Assembly (NCBI GenBank): GCA_959347315.1
Contig: OY365808.1
Span: 904,975-968,974, forward strand
Direction: 5' to 3'
Source: Bimastos eiseni
Taxonomy: Eukaryota; Annelida; Clitellata; Crassiclitellata; Lumbricidae
DNA length: 64,000 nt
Shown here one piece after another: positions 11,561-22,219 of the stretch. The notes under the pieces are model-generated. The model was given only the letters and a program-made list of their open reading frames with translations. It did not search any database and was not told where the DNA came from. The translations under genes were made by a program, and so were the position numbers. Each line of letters starts with the position of its first letter. The first letter of the stretch is position 1.

Positions 11561-11647
11561 ATTGTTTATCACATATGAGCATTCAGGAATCAGAAAGCTG
11601 TGTTTAAGCTTTGATGAAAAATGCAATATAATTATGTGGATCTGGGA

Positions 11648-11900
11648 GTTTAACGACCGCTTTTGACAACAATGGCCGTTGCAGTCGACAGAAATTTGCT
11701 TGGCATATTGCAGCACTCACAGCTAATATAATTATGTGTTTTGCGTTTTGCATCTTTTAACTTATAATGCGATTTTGTGCATTAAAAGAGGTGTGTACGT
11801 GACGCTGGAAGCCAGCATGAAACAAGATATGCTATATACAAATGTAATCTCCTCATTCTTTATTATCATTCGCACCCAGCGCTTTTTTTTATATAGGATC
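11648..11900 (-). repeat. CGTTAAACTG-family tail plus flank
   Basis: Reverse tail at 11648-11725 (GTTTAACGACCGCTTTTGAC, then GGCCGTTGCAGTCGACAG), followed by ATTAAAAGAGGTGTGTACG at 11780 and GCTATATACAAATG at 11830. The same parts, in the same order but diverged, occur at 12215-12360 and 12850-12905. Confidence 0.65.
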
Positions 11901-12215
11901 GCGTCGGTTCGGCGTCCGGCACCTTCTTTTCAATTACTAAAAAATAAAAATAAGAGGCGCGCAAAACTGTGGAATTTGATGTATAATTTTGCAATTTAAG
12001 TTGTGTTTATGTTCTAAAATTTGTGAGTTGTAAATTTATAACTTGTGATTTTTGTGTTCTATAAGATGTGTTATATTTGGTGGAAAGTCTTAACGTCATT
12101 TCTTTCGACAATACAGATGCGTTCCGGAACATTTTCTTTAGATAAAATGCACTCTCGTACCTGTACCTGCTACAAACACAGTTTGATCTTCAATATATGC
12201 CTCTGCGATGGATCA
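11900..12215. other. No gene seen; AT-rich
   Basis: AT-rich DNA with many TTGTG/TTTGTG words and no coding signal. Confidence 0.35.
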
Positions 12216-12910
12216 ATGGTTTAACAACAGCTTATGACAACAGAGGCCGTTGCCGTCCACAGAAATTTGCTGGGCATATTGCAGCACTTACAGCTTGGCG
12301 TCTACGTTATTAACTTATGAAGCAATTTAATTCCTTAAAAGAGGTGTGTAAGTGGCGATGGATAACCAATACGTTGACGACATCCTACGGAAAGAAAGGC
12401 CGTTGACGTTGACTGAAACTACTTTGCTTAGTACAGCATATATGCATTTGGAATAAGTCAGTAAGTTGCTGTTCTTGAAACTTTCATTGAACTGGCACTG
12501 TAAGAGGAAGGGTAGTGGCGGAACTAGAGCCGTTCTTGATTTACGCATTGTGTATATGGATAAAGACTCTGCGATATGTCTTCGTTGATGATGGACGCTA
12601 TTATTGAACGGTGCATCGTAACATTTACTCTGGAACAACATCACTAATGCACTGAAACCATGGTCAAAAATTGAACGACATTACCAGATTTAAAAGCCAG
12701 CTGAACAACAGCGGGAAAGACCTAACAGCGGGACTTTTGCACGGTGTACCAAACGGCAAGAAGTGTGTACGTAGGCCACCAGCGTCGAGTTGAATTGTGA
12801 ACAAAACACGTATTACAGACGTATTTAGAAATAAGCAAGTACTGTGGAACATCGCGGGATAAAGGCTATATACAAAGGTTAGGTCCTCATCCTTTATGGT
12901 CACTCGTTTC
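12215..12910 (-). repeat. Second run of the 11.1-11.9 kb repeat modules
   Basis: Contains a tail at 12215-12297, an AAAAGAGGTGTGTAAGTGGC boundary at 12338, a second tail-like core at 12355-12415 (GACGACATCCTACGG, GGCCGTTGACG), then the 12561-12800 module shared with 11324-11550. The 12335-12500 part also aligns with 14770-14960. The open frames of 79 and 105 codons on the minus strand cross these module boundaries and are not supported as genes. Confidence 0.6.
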
Positions 12911-13059
12911 TGTGCATGCTACTTAATATGCTATTTATTATTAATCAACAGTTTAACGACATCTTATAGCAACACAGGCTGTTGACGTCTTCAGAATTTG
13001 TTACATTTCAGTTCAATTTCGTATAAAGTTTTAATCCTTTGTCTTTATGTCGTCTTTCT

Positions 13060-13547
13060 TTCTTTAGTCTTTCTGTTTTCTTTCTTTAGTCTTTCTGTTT
13101 TCTTTCTTTAGTCTTTCTGTTTTCTTTCTTTAGTCTTTCTGTTTTCTTTCTTTAGTCTTTCTGTTTTCTTTCTTTAGTCTTTCTGTTTTCTTTCTTTAGT
13201 CTTTCTGTTTTCTTTCTTTAGTCTTTATGTTTTCTTTCTTTAGTCTTTCTGTTTCTTTCTTTAGTCTTTATGTTTTCTTTCTTTAGTCTTTCTGTTTTCT
13301 TTCTTTAGTCTTTATGTTTTCTTTCTTTAGTCTTTATGTTTTCTTTCTTTAGTTTTTATGTTTTATTTCTTTAGTCTTTCTGTTTTCTTTCTTTAGTCTT
13401 TCTGTTTTCTTTCTTTAGTCTCTCTGTTTTCTTTCTTTAGTCTTTCTGTTTTCTTTCTTTAGTCTTTCTGTTTTCTTTCTTTAGTCTTTCTGTTTTCTTT
13501 CTTTAGTCTTTCTGTTTTCTTTCTTTAGTCTTTCTGTTTTCTTTCTT
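13060..13547. repeat. 22-bp minisatellite, about 22 units
   Basis: The unit is TTTCTTTAGTCTTTCTG plus TTTTC. Most copies are identical. Recurrent variants have TTTATG in place of TTTCTG, and one copy is 2 bp short near 13248. The variant copies cluster in the middle (13220-13375), with cleaner units on both sides. Confidence 0.98.
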
Positions 13548-13559
13548 CCTTTTGTGTTG

Positions 13560-14340
13560 TTATTGATTCCATTTCTGCATGACTGGTTTGCTGAGACAGC
13601 AATATTCGACATATGGTTGCTGTAGATATTTCATAACATATAAATGATTATTACATTTTATTCCTACATATATAAACATACATATTGTATAAATGTATAT
13701 ATATATATATACAATGTACACACATAAATATGTAAAATTTACTCATGTGGACATATGGCTTCAATTTTGTTCATGAAGGCTCGTTTTTGACCATTTCAGT
13801 TCTTTTCTTATTTCATAACAAGCAAGCAGTTTTTTTTCCCATGAAGGTTTTTTCCATTTTATTTACAGGGCATCAAAACAATTCCATAACATCAATGTCA
13901 AACTATTTATATAATGTTAACAAGTAATATTCAATGTTAACATTTCATCATTCATAGTCTAGGATTATAGACAATATTCAATAATCCAAAACAACATAAC
14001 AACCAAAGGAATAATAATAAATCCAGACATTCAGGATTACAAAATATACGAATTAATTTTAACTTAACAACTAAAGTATCAATAAAAAGCTTTACATTCA
14101 TCATTACAAAACAATCCAACAAATATGTTGTGTCCAATTGTTGGTGTTTAAAATAGTTTATGAAATGGTTTTTCCAATATCCAGTATGCACAATAACCAT
14201 ATTTAGTTCCCTAAACAAAGATACAAGTTTGGACATTGAACTTACATAATGTATTATTGAATATTATTCCACTGTTTACTTGTACTGATTAATTTTAAAT
14301 AATCTTCCCATTATTTATTTTTATTAGTATGCTATATACC
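13560..14340 (-). other. AT-rich DNA, possibly LINE 3' UTR
   Basis: AT-rich, with a short (TA)n at 13697-13712. It lies directly downstream, on the minus strand, of the zinc-knuckle fragment at 14340-14525 and may be that element's 3' untranslated region. The 94-codon minus-strand frame at 13952-14236 is Leu/Phe/Ile-rich and has no recognisable domain. Confidence 0.3.
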
Positions 14341-14525
14341 TCAGTATAGATATCTCGAATAGATAATATATTTATAATAGTATAATCCACCTTTTTTTCT
14401 GCACATAGTTTAATTAGAAAATTTTATAAGTCATTTTTCTTGCAAGCAAGTAATATATGATCAACTGTTTCAGTCATCTGACATTGAGAGCATAATAAGA
14501 TGTGCAATTAATATGCATTTCAACA
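14340..14525 (-). pseudogene. C-terminal zinc-knuckle fragment of an RNase H LINE
   Basis: Minus-strand translation gives CSQCQMTETVDHILLACKKN, a C-X2-C-X8-H-X4-C knuckle of the kind that follows RNase H in I/Jockey-group LINE polyproteins. A stop follows within a few codons, then KLCAEKKVDYTIINIL and IRDIYTEVY. It resembles the knuckle of the 19-20 kb elements (CSLC, HLLLNC) but is clearly another subfamily. Read as a dead C-terminal relic. Confidence 0.55.
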
Positions 14526-14544
14526 CGTTTGTACTTATAAGGCA

Positions 14545-15160
14545 AATCAAAGTCGTAAAAGAGATGTGTAAAGGGTAAGTGAAGATGGTGATCTAGATAG
14601 AGTTAAATCAGCGGTAGTTGCAGTTTAACGACACTGTGTGGTAACAAAGACCATTAGAGTCACCCTTCTCCTTTTTCCAGGCTTGGGACTGGCACTGGCA
14701 GGGTGCAATTAGGGGTAGAGTTCAGTGGCCTAGTTCCTTTGTCTGCTTGTGATGTAAATTTCAGTCTCAAAAGAAGTGTGTAAGTGACATTGGAAACCGA
14801 ATAATTAGCGACATCCTGCGGGGGAAAAGGCCGTTAACATCGACTGAAATGAAATTACTTTCCTTAGTAGGTTACAGTCTTTCTAAAATTAGGGAGCAGT
14901 CAGTAAGTTACTGATCATGACACTCTTTCATCACAAGGATAGTTGGCGATACACTCCTCCTGCTTTCTCCAGGTTTGGAACTGGTGCTGCCAAAGGAAGG
15001 GTGTTGTGTGAGGTAGTGCTTTTCTTGTTTTACGCTTTAGCCGAATGCATGTAAAAGCCCAGTTGTAGCTCTAATTTAGCAACACAGCGTGTTTTCAAAG
15101 ATCATTGACATCGCCCTCCTCTCTCATCCGGTCTTGGGACGGGCATTGTCGGAGTGCGTG
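14545..15160 (-). repeat. Cluster of CGTTAAACTG-family modules
   Basis: Three reverse short elements: 14621-14703 (CAGTTTAACGACACTGTGTG ... CCAGGCTTGGGACTGGCACT), 14912-14998 and 15070-15155 (CGCCCTCCTCTCTCATCC, GTCTTGGGACGGGC). Between them, AAAAGAAGTGTGTAAGTGAC at 14767 and GCGACATCCTGCGGGGG at 14802 align with 12335-12415. The 96-codon plus-strand frame at 15105-15395 starts inside one of these repeats and is not credible as a gene. Confidence 0.65.
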
Positions 15161-15558
15161 CGCTGGCCGTGTTTTTTATTTTTGTCGTGAATATGGTCCT
15201 TATGAAAGCTATGGAATTAGTCGGATTTTTTTTAAAGTTCGCATGAAGCAAAGTGTTCATTTTCATGTACTTATACATGGAAAGAAGTTGTTAGAAGAGG
15301 TGTTTGGGGCGCTATTTCGCTTCTGCATTCTCCAATGGGGTTTCTTCTATGTATGTTTTACATTCAATATGCTATGGTCAAAAGACATTTCATGATCCAT
15401 CCGTTCAGAATCTCCATGACATCATGCATTGACCTGTAGGCCTACATTGGAAATCTTGTTTGACACGCGAATGTTCCCAGGGCGTCAGGAACATCACCCC
15501 CTTCCATACAAACAACTCGTTTGAATCATAAAGTTATTTTATCGCCACATACGTTGTA

Positions 15559-16509
15559 CATCGTAGTTCAATGAAAAGTAAGCCAAACTGGTTCTTTAGT
15601 ATATCTCTAATGTCTGACAATTTTCTTTTAGATTTAGTTGCATAGGATCTCTAACGAAACAGTCTTTAATATTTTGGGAAGAAATTCTCTATGGTACAAT
15701 CTGATTATTTAATTAATGAAGATGCTCAAAATGTCCTCATTCTGCTTGCATACAAACCTGGAGGCGCTGGCCACATTGGGAAACAGCATCGTCGATTATC
15801 CTCTGATCCATCCCACACTTCCAACAAGTGTTGCTTCAGATCATTTACATCATGGACTGCTGTCTGGTAGACTCACCTTGCATTACGCTCTACACTTTGT
15901 AGTCGGCAGGATTTAAATCAGGACCGTTCGGAGGCCACATATTGTGGGAGAAATGAAGTTTGATGTCTCTCTTGTTAACATTTCGATGGTATTCCTGGCT
16001 CTGTGGACTGGGGCACTGTCCCGCTGAAAAACAAAACGGCCTTCTGGGGCTAGATATCTGATAACAGGTAAAAGATGTTGCGATAATAGGCTCCATTAAG
16101 CGTCGAAACAACAGCGAACACCATAACAGACTTGCTGAAATGGGTACACGTACGCAACAGTCTGTTTGCAGTAACCTGCCTTTTTTAGTGCCACTAGTGA
16201 TGTACAGGCGGTCATTCTGGGTGTTGATTGGTCGTGCAACAGTGGACAACTTCTCGTCAGCAAAGAAGATAAAGTCAACCATGTGACGAAGATATTTTCT
16301 CAACAGTTGTCTTGATCTGTTCAAACGTGTCAGACGATTAGCTTCCGTCAGTTCCTGCGCTGGTTTCTTCTTAAGGCACTTGAGCTGAAGGTCATTATGG
16401 ATTATTCGAACACCGGACCGATGAATTCCAGTTTCTCTGGATATCTGACGTGTTGTTTTATGAGTATTCGGTAGTCAAACTTTGGCTTACATTTTATTGA
16501 ACCACAGTG
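15559..16509 (-). mobile_element. Mariner-like transposon relic, 951 bp
   Basis: TA dinucleotides flank both ends (15557-15558 and 16510-16511). The inverted ends are CATCGTAGTTCAATGAAAAG on the left and, read inward from the right, CACTGTGGTTCAATAAAATG, both continuing GTAAGCCAAA. The element carries a broken transposase on the minus strand. At 951 bp it is shorter than a typical full mariner of about 1.3 kb, and the first helix-turn-helix coding part appears to be missing next to the right end. Confidence 0.8.
15765..16470 (-). pseudogene. Mariner (IS630/Tc1 superfamily) transposase, broken
   Basis: From right to left the frames read TTRQISRETGIHRSGVRIIH (second helix-turn-helix region), then NRSRQLLRKYLRHMVDFIFF leading to ADEKL where TDEK is usual (first catalytic Asp kept), NTQNDRLY, and then a damaged middle. 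The end reads NMWPPNGPDLNPADYKV, the PPNSPDLNPxDY block that contains the last catalytic acidic residue. The DLNP-DY ending fits the maT-like group better than classical Mos1. Stops and frame changes lie after DYKV and in the middle, and the usual QQDSAPAH block is not recognisable, so no active enzyme can be made. Confidence 0.8.
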
Positions 16510-16745
16510 TAGATATCTCTCTAAAGGTAGATCCTGGTTTCTATTCACGATCGCGTTTTAGGCGTCGTTGAAATCGACGGTGATTATGAAATACACTGTA
16601 CGACGACGATTTCGATGTTATTACTCAAAGTGACTTGGCTAACCTTGGCTAATCCTAACTAAAACACATCTCTAAAGCATGCTATTAGTTCTATAAGAAC
16701 AAGCAGTTTAGATTTATTAGTGACAACTCCTACACTAGTGGCACC

Positions 16746-16826
16746 CTGCCAGTGCCAGTCTCAGGCATGGATAAAGGAGGAGGGCAACATTATGGTCTTT
16801 GTTACCACACAGTGTCGTTAAACTGC
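16746..16826 (+). repeat. CGTTAAACTG-family short element
   Basis: Reads CTGCCAGTGCCAGTCTCAGG, AAAGGAGGAGGGC, then GTGTCGTTAAACTGC at its 3' end. A leader-like AACACATCTCTAAAGC lies about 80 bp upstream at 16665. This is one of the best-preserved copies. Confidence 0.75.
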
Positions 16827-16829
16827 CGC

Positions 16830-17340
16830 TGGCTTCAAAAGTGACGCACAACCAAACCTGAAATCAACTGAGTTGGAAAACTGTGACTGTTATTCGAAGC
16901 ATTGAAACACCTTCTATAACCGATGCTAAATATGAGTGAATGATAGACACACTACGGAATGGGATATAAAAACAAATCCCCAAACTGACGAAGAAACCTT
17001 TTGAATAACACATTTAAAGTAAATCGAGGATGTTTGGTACTTTCCTAACGAACTTTGTTGTCAAAAGATATAATTGAACTCCAGATCCATTTAGCCTTTG
17101 ATGTTCATCAATTCTAATTGTGTTAGATATTGATGGCGATGTATCAACATTTGTAAAAGTAGTTAACAATAATAATAATATGCAACTATTTATAATTTAC
17201 CATATTTCAGATAAATAAAATCGATGTTGATTATTTTTATAATTATGATTTTGAGGGAGATTGTATTCTGCCTTAATAAACAACTGACTTACAGTATATA
17301 TTCTGATTTACCATTATTACTACATGTAGGTAGGTTGTTT
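16830..17340. other. No gene seen
   Basis: AT-rich unique-looking DNA. No domain-bearing frame. Confidence 0.35.
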
Positions 17341-17495
17341 CAGTTTAACGACGATGTGAGATAACCAAGTTCATTAGCGTTGCCCTCCTCCTTTGTCCAG
17401 GCTTCAAATTGGCACTACCTGAGTTCTTACTGCGAGTTTTCCATTATATACGTCTACATATATTACTACTTAAAGCTGTTTTAGAGGTGTCTTAA
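17341..17495 (-). repeat. CGTTAAACTG-family element with both ends
   Basis: On the minus strand it runs from a leader motif (GACACCTCTAAAAC-like, reverse of 17478-17492) through GGTAGTGCCAATTTGAAGCC and GGAGGAGGGCAACG to GTCGTTAAACTG at 17341. The distance of about 150 bp between the two landmarks gives the likely size of the short element. Confidence 0.7.
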
Positions 17496-17700
17496 TGCGT
17501 TCGGATTGAGGATATAGTTTAGGCTTACATGTAACTCTGTTATGTATTATTGTCATTACTGGTATACGTCCACAGCAGTATTAGAATTATTTTAATTGTG
17601 TCTCATTGCACAGGACCTCTTTGTCAATGATAACCATGACCATCACAGGAGGCCTTTTAGAGAGCTAAATCTGAATTGATTGTCATACACAATCTGGCTT

Positions 17701-17785
17701 TCAGGTAGTGCCAGTCCGAAGCCAGAGATACACAAAAGAGAAGGGGTCGACGTATACGGCTTTTGAGTCCATTATATGATAACAT
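17701..17785 (+). repeat. CGTTAAACTG-family short element, degraded
   Basis: Starts CAGGTAGTGCCAGTCCGAAG and continues AAGAGAAGGGGTCGACG; the 3' tail is poorly preserved. Confidence 0.5.
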
Positions 17786-17824
17786 ATAACTCATGTGCTC
17801 GACTGACAGAGGGCATCTCCAGGA

Positions 17825-18235
17825 CTGGCCTCGTGTCCGCTAATAATCATACGGGATATTTTACATTGGTTACCCATTCCCCAGCGCATTGCATTTCGGA
17901 TTTCTTCCCTTGTCTGGCGCTGCCTTTGTGGTGAACACCTACATGCACTTACGTAATGGAGCTTTGCTGTCCTGTAGCAATAGAAATGCTGGCAGGACGC
18001 TGCGCACGCTCATGTCCATTTCTCTAGGACCTCTACAATGCAGTATCGTGCTTTCTCGGTTGCGGGCCCAATTGCTTGAAATAGCCACCCATTGGATCTT
18101 CAACTCTTACCTAAAAACTCTCTACCCTATTTTTTTTATTCCACTCTGAAAACTGTCTAATATGGCCAAGGTTGGACTGGGAGAGGCTCTGAGTAGATTT
18201 CATGCAGAGGCGCTATACTAAGTTTCTTTGATTAA
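17825..18235 (+). pseudogene. L2/CR1-like LINE C-terminus and 3' end
   Basis: Reading from about 17851 gives a peptide like DILHWLPIPQRIAFRISSLV, matching the LHWLP-R-RI-FK block near the C-terminus of L2/CR1 ORF2. The 3' end runs through GGGAGAGGCTCTGAGTAG to the terminus GAGGCGCTATACTAAG at 18203-18218. Frame changes break the protein. 5'-truncated insertion. Confidence 0.7.
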
Positions 18236-18239
18236 TTGA

Positions 18240-18940
18240 TGGAAACCTTATCATCTTAATTTTTACTTTTCGTTTTAATCGGAATCAATAACACGACAAA
18301 AGAAAGAAAGACAACAGAAGGCAAGACAAAGGCAAGACAAACAAGACACAGAAATACACAGAAAAGATAAAAGATAAAAACTAAAAAACTAAATCGAATT
18401 AAAAAGGTAACAAATTCTGAAGACGTCGACAGCCTCTGTCAGATGTCGTAAAACTTTCGAATAATAAAAATGAAATTTCATTTTCTCATCGATCTCTTTC
18501 TATGCTTCAAAGCCTAAGATTTTTGCTCATTTCGACCAAGTCTTTTTTTGTAGTCGTACACATTGCTCGATTGGGAGAGATCATGGGTTGGTTATTGAAG
18601 GAGCGCAATATAACTTTTAAAAACGAATGCATGCCTGGAATGGTCGCTTCATATCATTGGTGGAAGATACCATAAGATTTATAATCGGTTGAGCGTGCAA
18701 AATAATTTCTGCTGACATCAGCGGCCTTTCATAGGATAGCACTACAAATTCTCCATCCAATCTGCATAAGGTCCAGGTTCGGGAAAGTCTTTATTAATCG
18801 AATTGTAACCAGTGTGAGCGTTTATGCACCGCAGCGCCTCTAGCGGTGCTATAGGATCACGCCTTATTAAGTATCTGAATGGAACTTTTGCGTAGGTGTG
18901 TCTATTAAAATATTTTGAAAAGTCGCTCAATTTATGACTT
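18240..18940. other. No gene seen; family tail fragment at 18412
   Basis: Purine-rich AAAGAAAG/CAAGAC words at 18298-18400, then a tail-like CTGAAGACGTCGACAGCC at 18418 that matches 345-375. A 62-codon minus-strand frame at 18742-18930 ends LRCINAHTGYNSINKDFPEP and a little more. It has no domain I recognise. Confidence 0.35.
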
Positions 18941-18944
18941 CATC

Positions 18945-19486
18945 AGCCCTGGTGATCATGAGACTAATGTAGTTAATAATGGTTGACGCGATGTTCTGCT
19001 TCGACACCTCTAATGTGCATCATTAGAATATTATATATGGAAATCTACATACAGAAAAATCATTCTTATAATCTCTAAAATTTTTTTGCATATATGCCGC
19101 TGAAATAACTGCAATTAAAGAAGTTTTATTATGGATATCAGAGAATGAAAATCAAGATAATAATAAATTTGCTGTTTTTATGACTGTTTGAGTGCTCTTA
19201 CTTCTATTAAACGTAACAATTCATGCTCTAGACCACTCCTTTTACAGGAAACAATGGTAGCAATGAATCAAATTAAGATGAGTAACATATGTTTAATTTG
19301 GATTCTTAGTCATATTAATATATTAGGTAATGAAACAGCAGATGCTTTAGCAAGACAATCTCTTAATTTGCCTATTATAAATTCAACAAATTATTTAGAA
19401 TTACAAGAAATCTTTTCCATTATAACATCTCATGTGGTTAATGAATGGCAGTTTGAATATGACAATGATTCTAAGGGTCAGCATTA
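18945..19486 (+). mobile_element. RNase H LINE derivative, truncated (copy 0)
   Basis: A leader at 18975-19012 containing CTGCTTCGACACCTCTAA is followed after about 95 bp by sequence matching 20101-20486 of the next copy. The RNase H part reads NICLIWILSHINILGNETAD, then ALARQSLNLPIINS. The WIPSH block has become WILSH here. The copy stops abruptly at 19486 in AAGGGTCAGCATTA, where copy 1 begins. Its continuation is not found on the far side of copy 1, so this is a truncation and not a simple interrupted element. Confidence 0.75.
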
Positions 19487-21869
19487 GCTACAGCGCCAAC
19501 CTTCGACACCTTTAAAACGCTTCTGCGCACACAATATTAGATCCGCATATGACCAACGTTTTAAATTGGATGTTTATTGATTAAGCATATGTTGTGGTGC
19601 TGTAATAGGTACTTCGGCCTCTGCACTTCAAAATGAATGTGTAGAAATGCCGTTACAAATTAGAAGATTGCAAAATTCCCTGAAATTGGTTGCAAAAGTA
19701 TTGGGAAGTCCAGATTATCCTATCAGGTCTGCATATGAGCCTCATTGGACAAATGATTACAGAACATCTTAACATATGGATAAATCTACATACACACGAA
19801 CAAACAGTTTTTTCTCTTCTTTAACCCAATCTTTTCAAGCTCCAAGATTCCCTATAAATCATCCTTGGCTAAATAGTGATATTAAAGTTGAGCTTAGTCG
19901 TCACAAATCAGTAAATAAGAAAGCAGATAATTCAGAGCTTATCCATCATCTTTCCTTGGAACATATAAATAAATATCATGACTAATCACACATATACACT
20001 GATGGATCTAAAGTTGATAACTTGGTTGCTGCTGCATATACAATCCCTTCCTTAGAGATAGATAAACAAGTCCATCTCTGCAATGATTCTTGTTAAATGC
20101 TGCTGAATTAACTGCAATTATAGAAGTTTTGTTATAGATATCAGAGAATGAAAACCAAGATAACAAGAAATTTGCTGTTTTTTCTGATTGTTTGAGTGCT
20201 CTTACTTCTATTAAACGTAACAATTCATGCTCTAGACCACTCCTTATACAGGAAACAATGGTAGCAATGAATCAAATTAAGATGAGTAACATATGTTTAA
20301 TTTGGATTCCTAGTCACCTTAATGTATTAGGTAATGAAACAGCAGATGCTTTAGCAAGACAATCTCTTAATTTGCCTATTATAAATTCAACAAATTATTT
20401 AGAATTACAAGAAATCTTTTCCATTATAACATCTCATGTGGTTAATGAATGGCAGTTTAAATATGACAATGATTCTAAGGGTCAGCATTATAAACATATT
20501 TTTCCTGTGGTGGACACATGCTTAAAATTTGCTAACCCAAAATAGAAGGAAAGAGGTTCAAATATAAAAGATTAAGATTAGGAAAAGTAAATCTGAATGA
20601 AAGACTTCTACTTACGAAGAAACATGAAACTGGACTTTGTAGTTTATGTATAGTCCCAGAAAATATTAACCATTTATTATTAAATTGTAGAAAAGAGAAT
20701 ATCTCTAACACATTCAAAGATGCATGTGTTTTATATGAAATGGATTTTAATTTAAAAAAATATACTTAGTGATGGTTGTATGCAAAGTAAAGTTCATATG
20801 CTTATAAACCTTATTTATAATGGAAAACCTGTGTAACTGTTGTCTTACAACAATTGAGTTATTTTTTTGTTTTTGTAAAATTAATCATAACAATGTGTGA
20901 TAGTTAAGAAAGTCAAATATTATTTCTTATAGATTGATTTTATTGACAATTATATGTATCAAATAAAAGAATGTAATAAGATGCTCTTGGTGTAAAGATT
21001 ATGAATATCTAAAATATGTAAACCTCTGGAAAACATTTTGCACTAGATTAAGAATTCTTTATTCAGAGTGAAGTTTGCTAAATGTGATTCAACATGTACT
21101 CATTGTTTGGTGTGCGAAAAATGTTTTGTCTTCTTGCATTAAGTTTCTATTGTCATGTTGCAGCTATGATGATAAGATGTCTTTGGAATTGGTTATAGTT
21201 GATGTAGATTAGCTAATGCTTTGGCTTTAAAGATTGTTTCTTTATTTCAATTGCTTTGCATCGATTGTATTAATTAAGTGCCTATGCAAACACGTGATTA
21301 TTAATATTGACCTCATTTGAGTCATTTCATACATATACATGCATATATGACAAATGTTAATGGAGTTGTATAAGAAAGTCAAAGTGAGTAATTTGAGATT
21401 TATGCAAAGCTGTAAATCACTGAATTACACCTTGGTACCATATGATAAACGAATGTTATAAACATACATTATATGAAAATATTTATGTAGTAATGCTTGA
21501 TAGAATAAGAACATTATGAAAAAAATTTCATGTTAAAAAGATTCTTTAAAAGTTTGATGATTACATAATGTACATAGAGACTGGTCATACACAATTTGTT
21601 TTATTTTGAACATTTCTTGATGCAAATATTAATGCAAATATTGTTACAACTGCATGAAATACCATATCACATGTAATTTTGATGTTATTAATACCATTAT
21701 TATTTATGTTGTAAAACAATGAACACTAATGACAGTTTAAAATTCAGACAGTTTTGAATGGTGTCTTTCGGACGCTATGAATTTTTTTGCACTCTACTGT
21801 AAATGCTTCAATTTGTCGTCAACGGCCATAGATGTCATATGACGACGTTAAATAGTGGATTAATAATGA
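19487..21869 (+). mobile_element. 2.38-kb RNase H LINE derivative (copy 1)
   Basis: A near-identical partner lies at 35587-37967. Parts in order: a leader with CAACCTTCGACACCTTTAAA (19497-19516); a reverse transcriptase thumb/connection segment reading GTSASALQNECVEMPLQIRR and SPDYPIRSAYEPHWTND; a linker; RNase H (19995-20400); a C-terminal zinc knuckle; a long AT-rich 3' region; and the tail CATATGACGACGTTAAATAG at 21836-21855. The endonuclease and the reverse transcriptase palm are absent, so it cannot move by itself. Leader and C-terminal third are joined directly, as in an internally deleted LINE. Confidence 0.8.
19575..20760 (+). pseudogene. RT-thumb/RNase H/zinc-knuckle ORF2 remnant (copy 1)
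   Basis: RNase H begins YTDGSKV at 19995 (first catalytic Asp) and continues through FSDCLSALTSIKRNNSCSRP and LIWIPSHLNVLGNETADALA (last Asp in the NETAD block), so the fold core can be traced end to end. The C-terminus reads HETGLCSLCIVPENINHLLL then NCRKEN, a CCHC knuckle. In-frame stops after KYHD (19984) and after NDSC (20095), and a stop with frame change at 20543, disable it. The same lesions occur in copy 2, so they predate the duplication. Family placement: I/Jockey-type LINE with RNase H, by domain order. Confidence 0.75.
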
Positions 21870-21870
21870 A
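20760..21870 (+). other. 3' untranslated region of copy 1
   Basis: AT-rich, non-coding, and shared with 36845-37967, the reverse of 46512-47640, 61285-62175 and part of 31985-32702. It ends with a conserved block (TTTTGAATGGTGTCTTTCGG, then GTCGTCAACGGCCATAGATG). Between 21180 and 21360 it carries a sequence variant different from copy 2 but like the 61.5-kb copy. Confidence 0.7.
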
Positions 21871-21879
21871 AATCATTCC

Positions 21880-22215
21880 GGTTATATCAAATGGAAGTTT
21901 TCGCAATGGTAATCGTAATCTCCAAACTTCTAAGGGGCCAATCGAATGCCAAGTGCAGGGCACTGGCCTATATACGAGCGCCGCCTAAAATCAAAATAGG
22001 CTATCGAAAGGGTAGTCCAAGGAAGGTCAAAGTCCGTTTGCAGAGGGTCAGAGGAGGCAGAGTAGATGTTAAGGGGTCCTTCTATTTCTTCTTCTGAAGC
22101 TTATCAAAGCCAACCGTTACGCTGTATATTTTTAATTGACGTGCATCTAAAATAGTTTAAAAATGAAATAGGAACTGGGTGAAAATGTGCCAATAGAACG
22201 TAACAAAGACTTGGC
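21880..22215. other. No gene seen
   Basis: Unique-looking. Two plus-strand frames (61 and 68 codons) lack a domain. AT-rich toward the right edge. Confidence 0.3.
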
Positions 22216-22219
22216 CCAC

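Noticed and set aside
13060..13547. CRISPR-like regular repeats
   Set aside because: The 22-bp units are directly adjacent with no spacers, so it is a minisatellite; the genome is eukaryotic.
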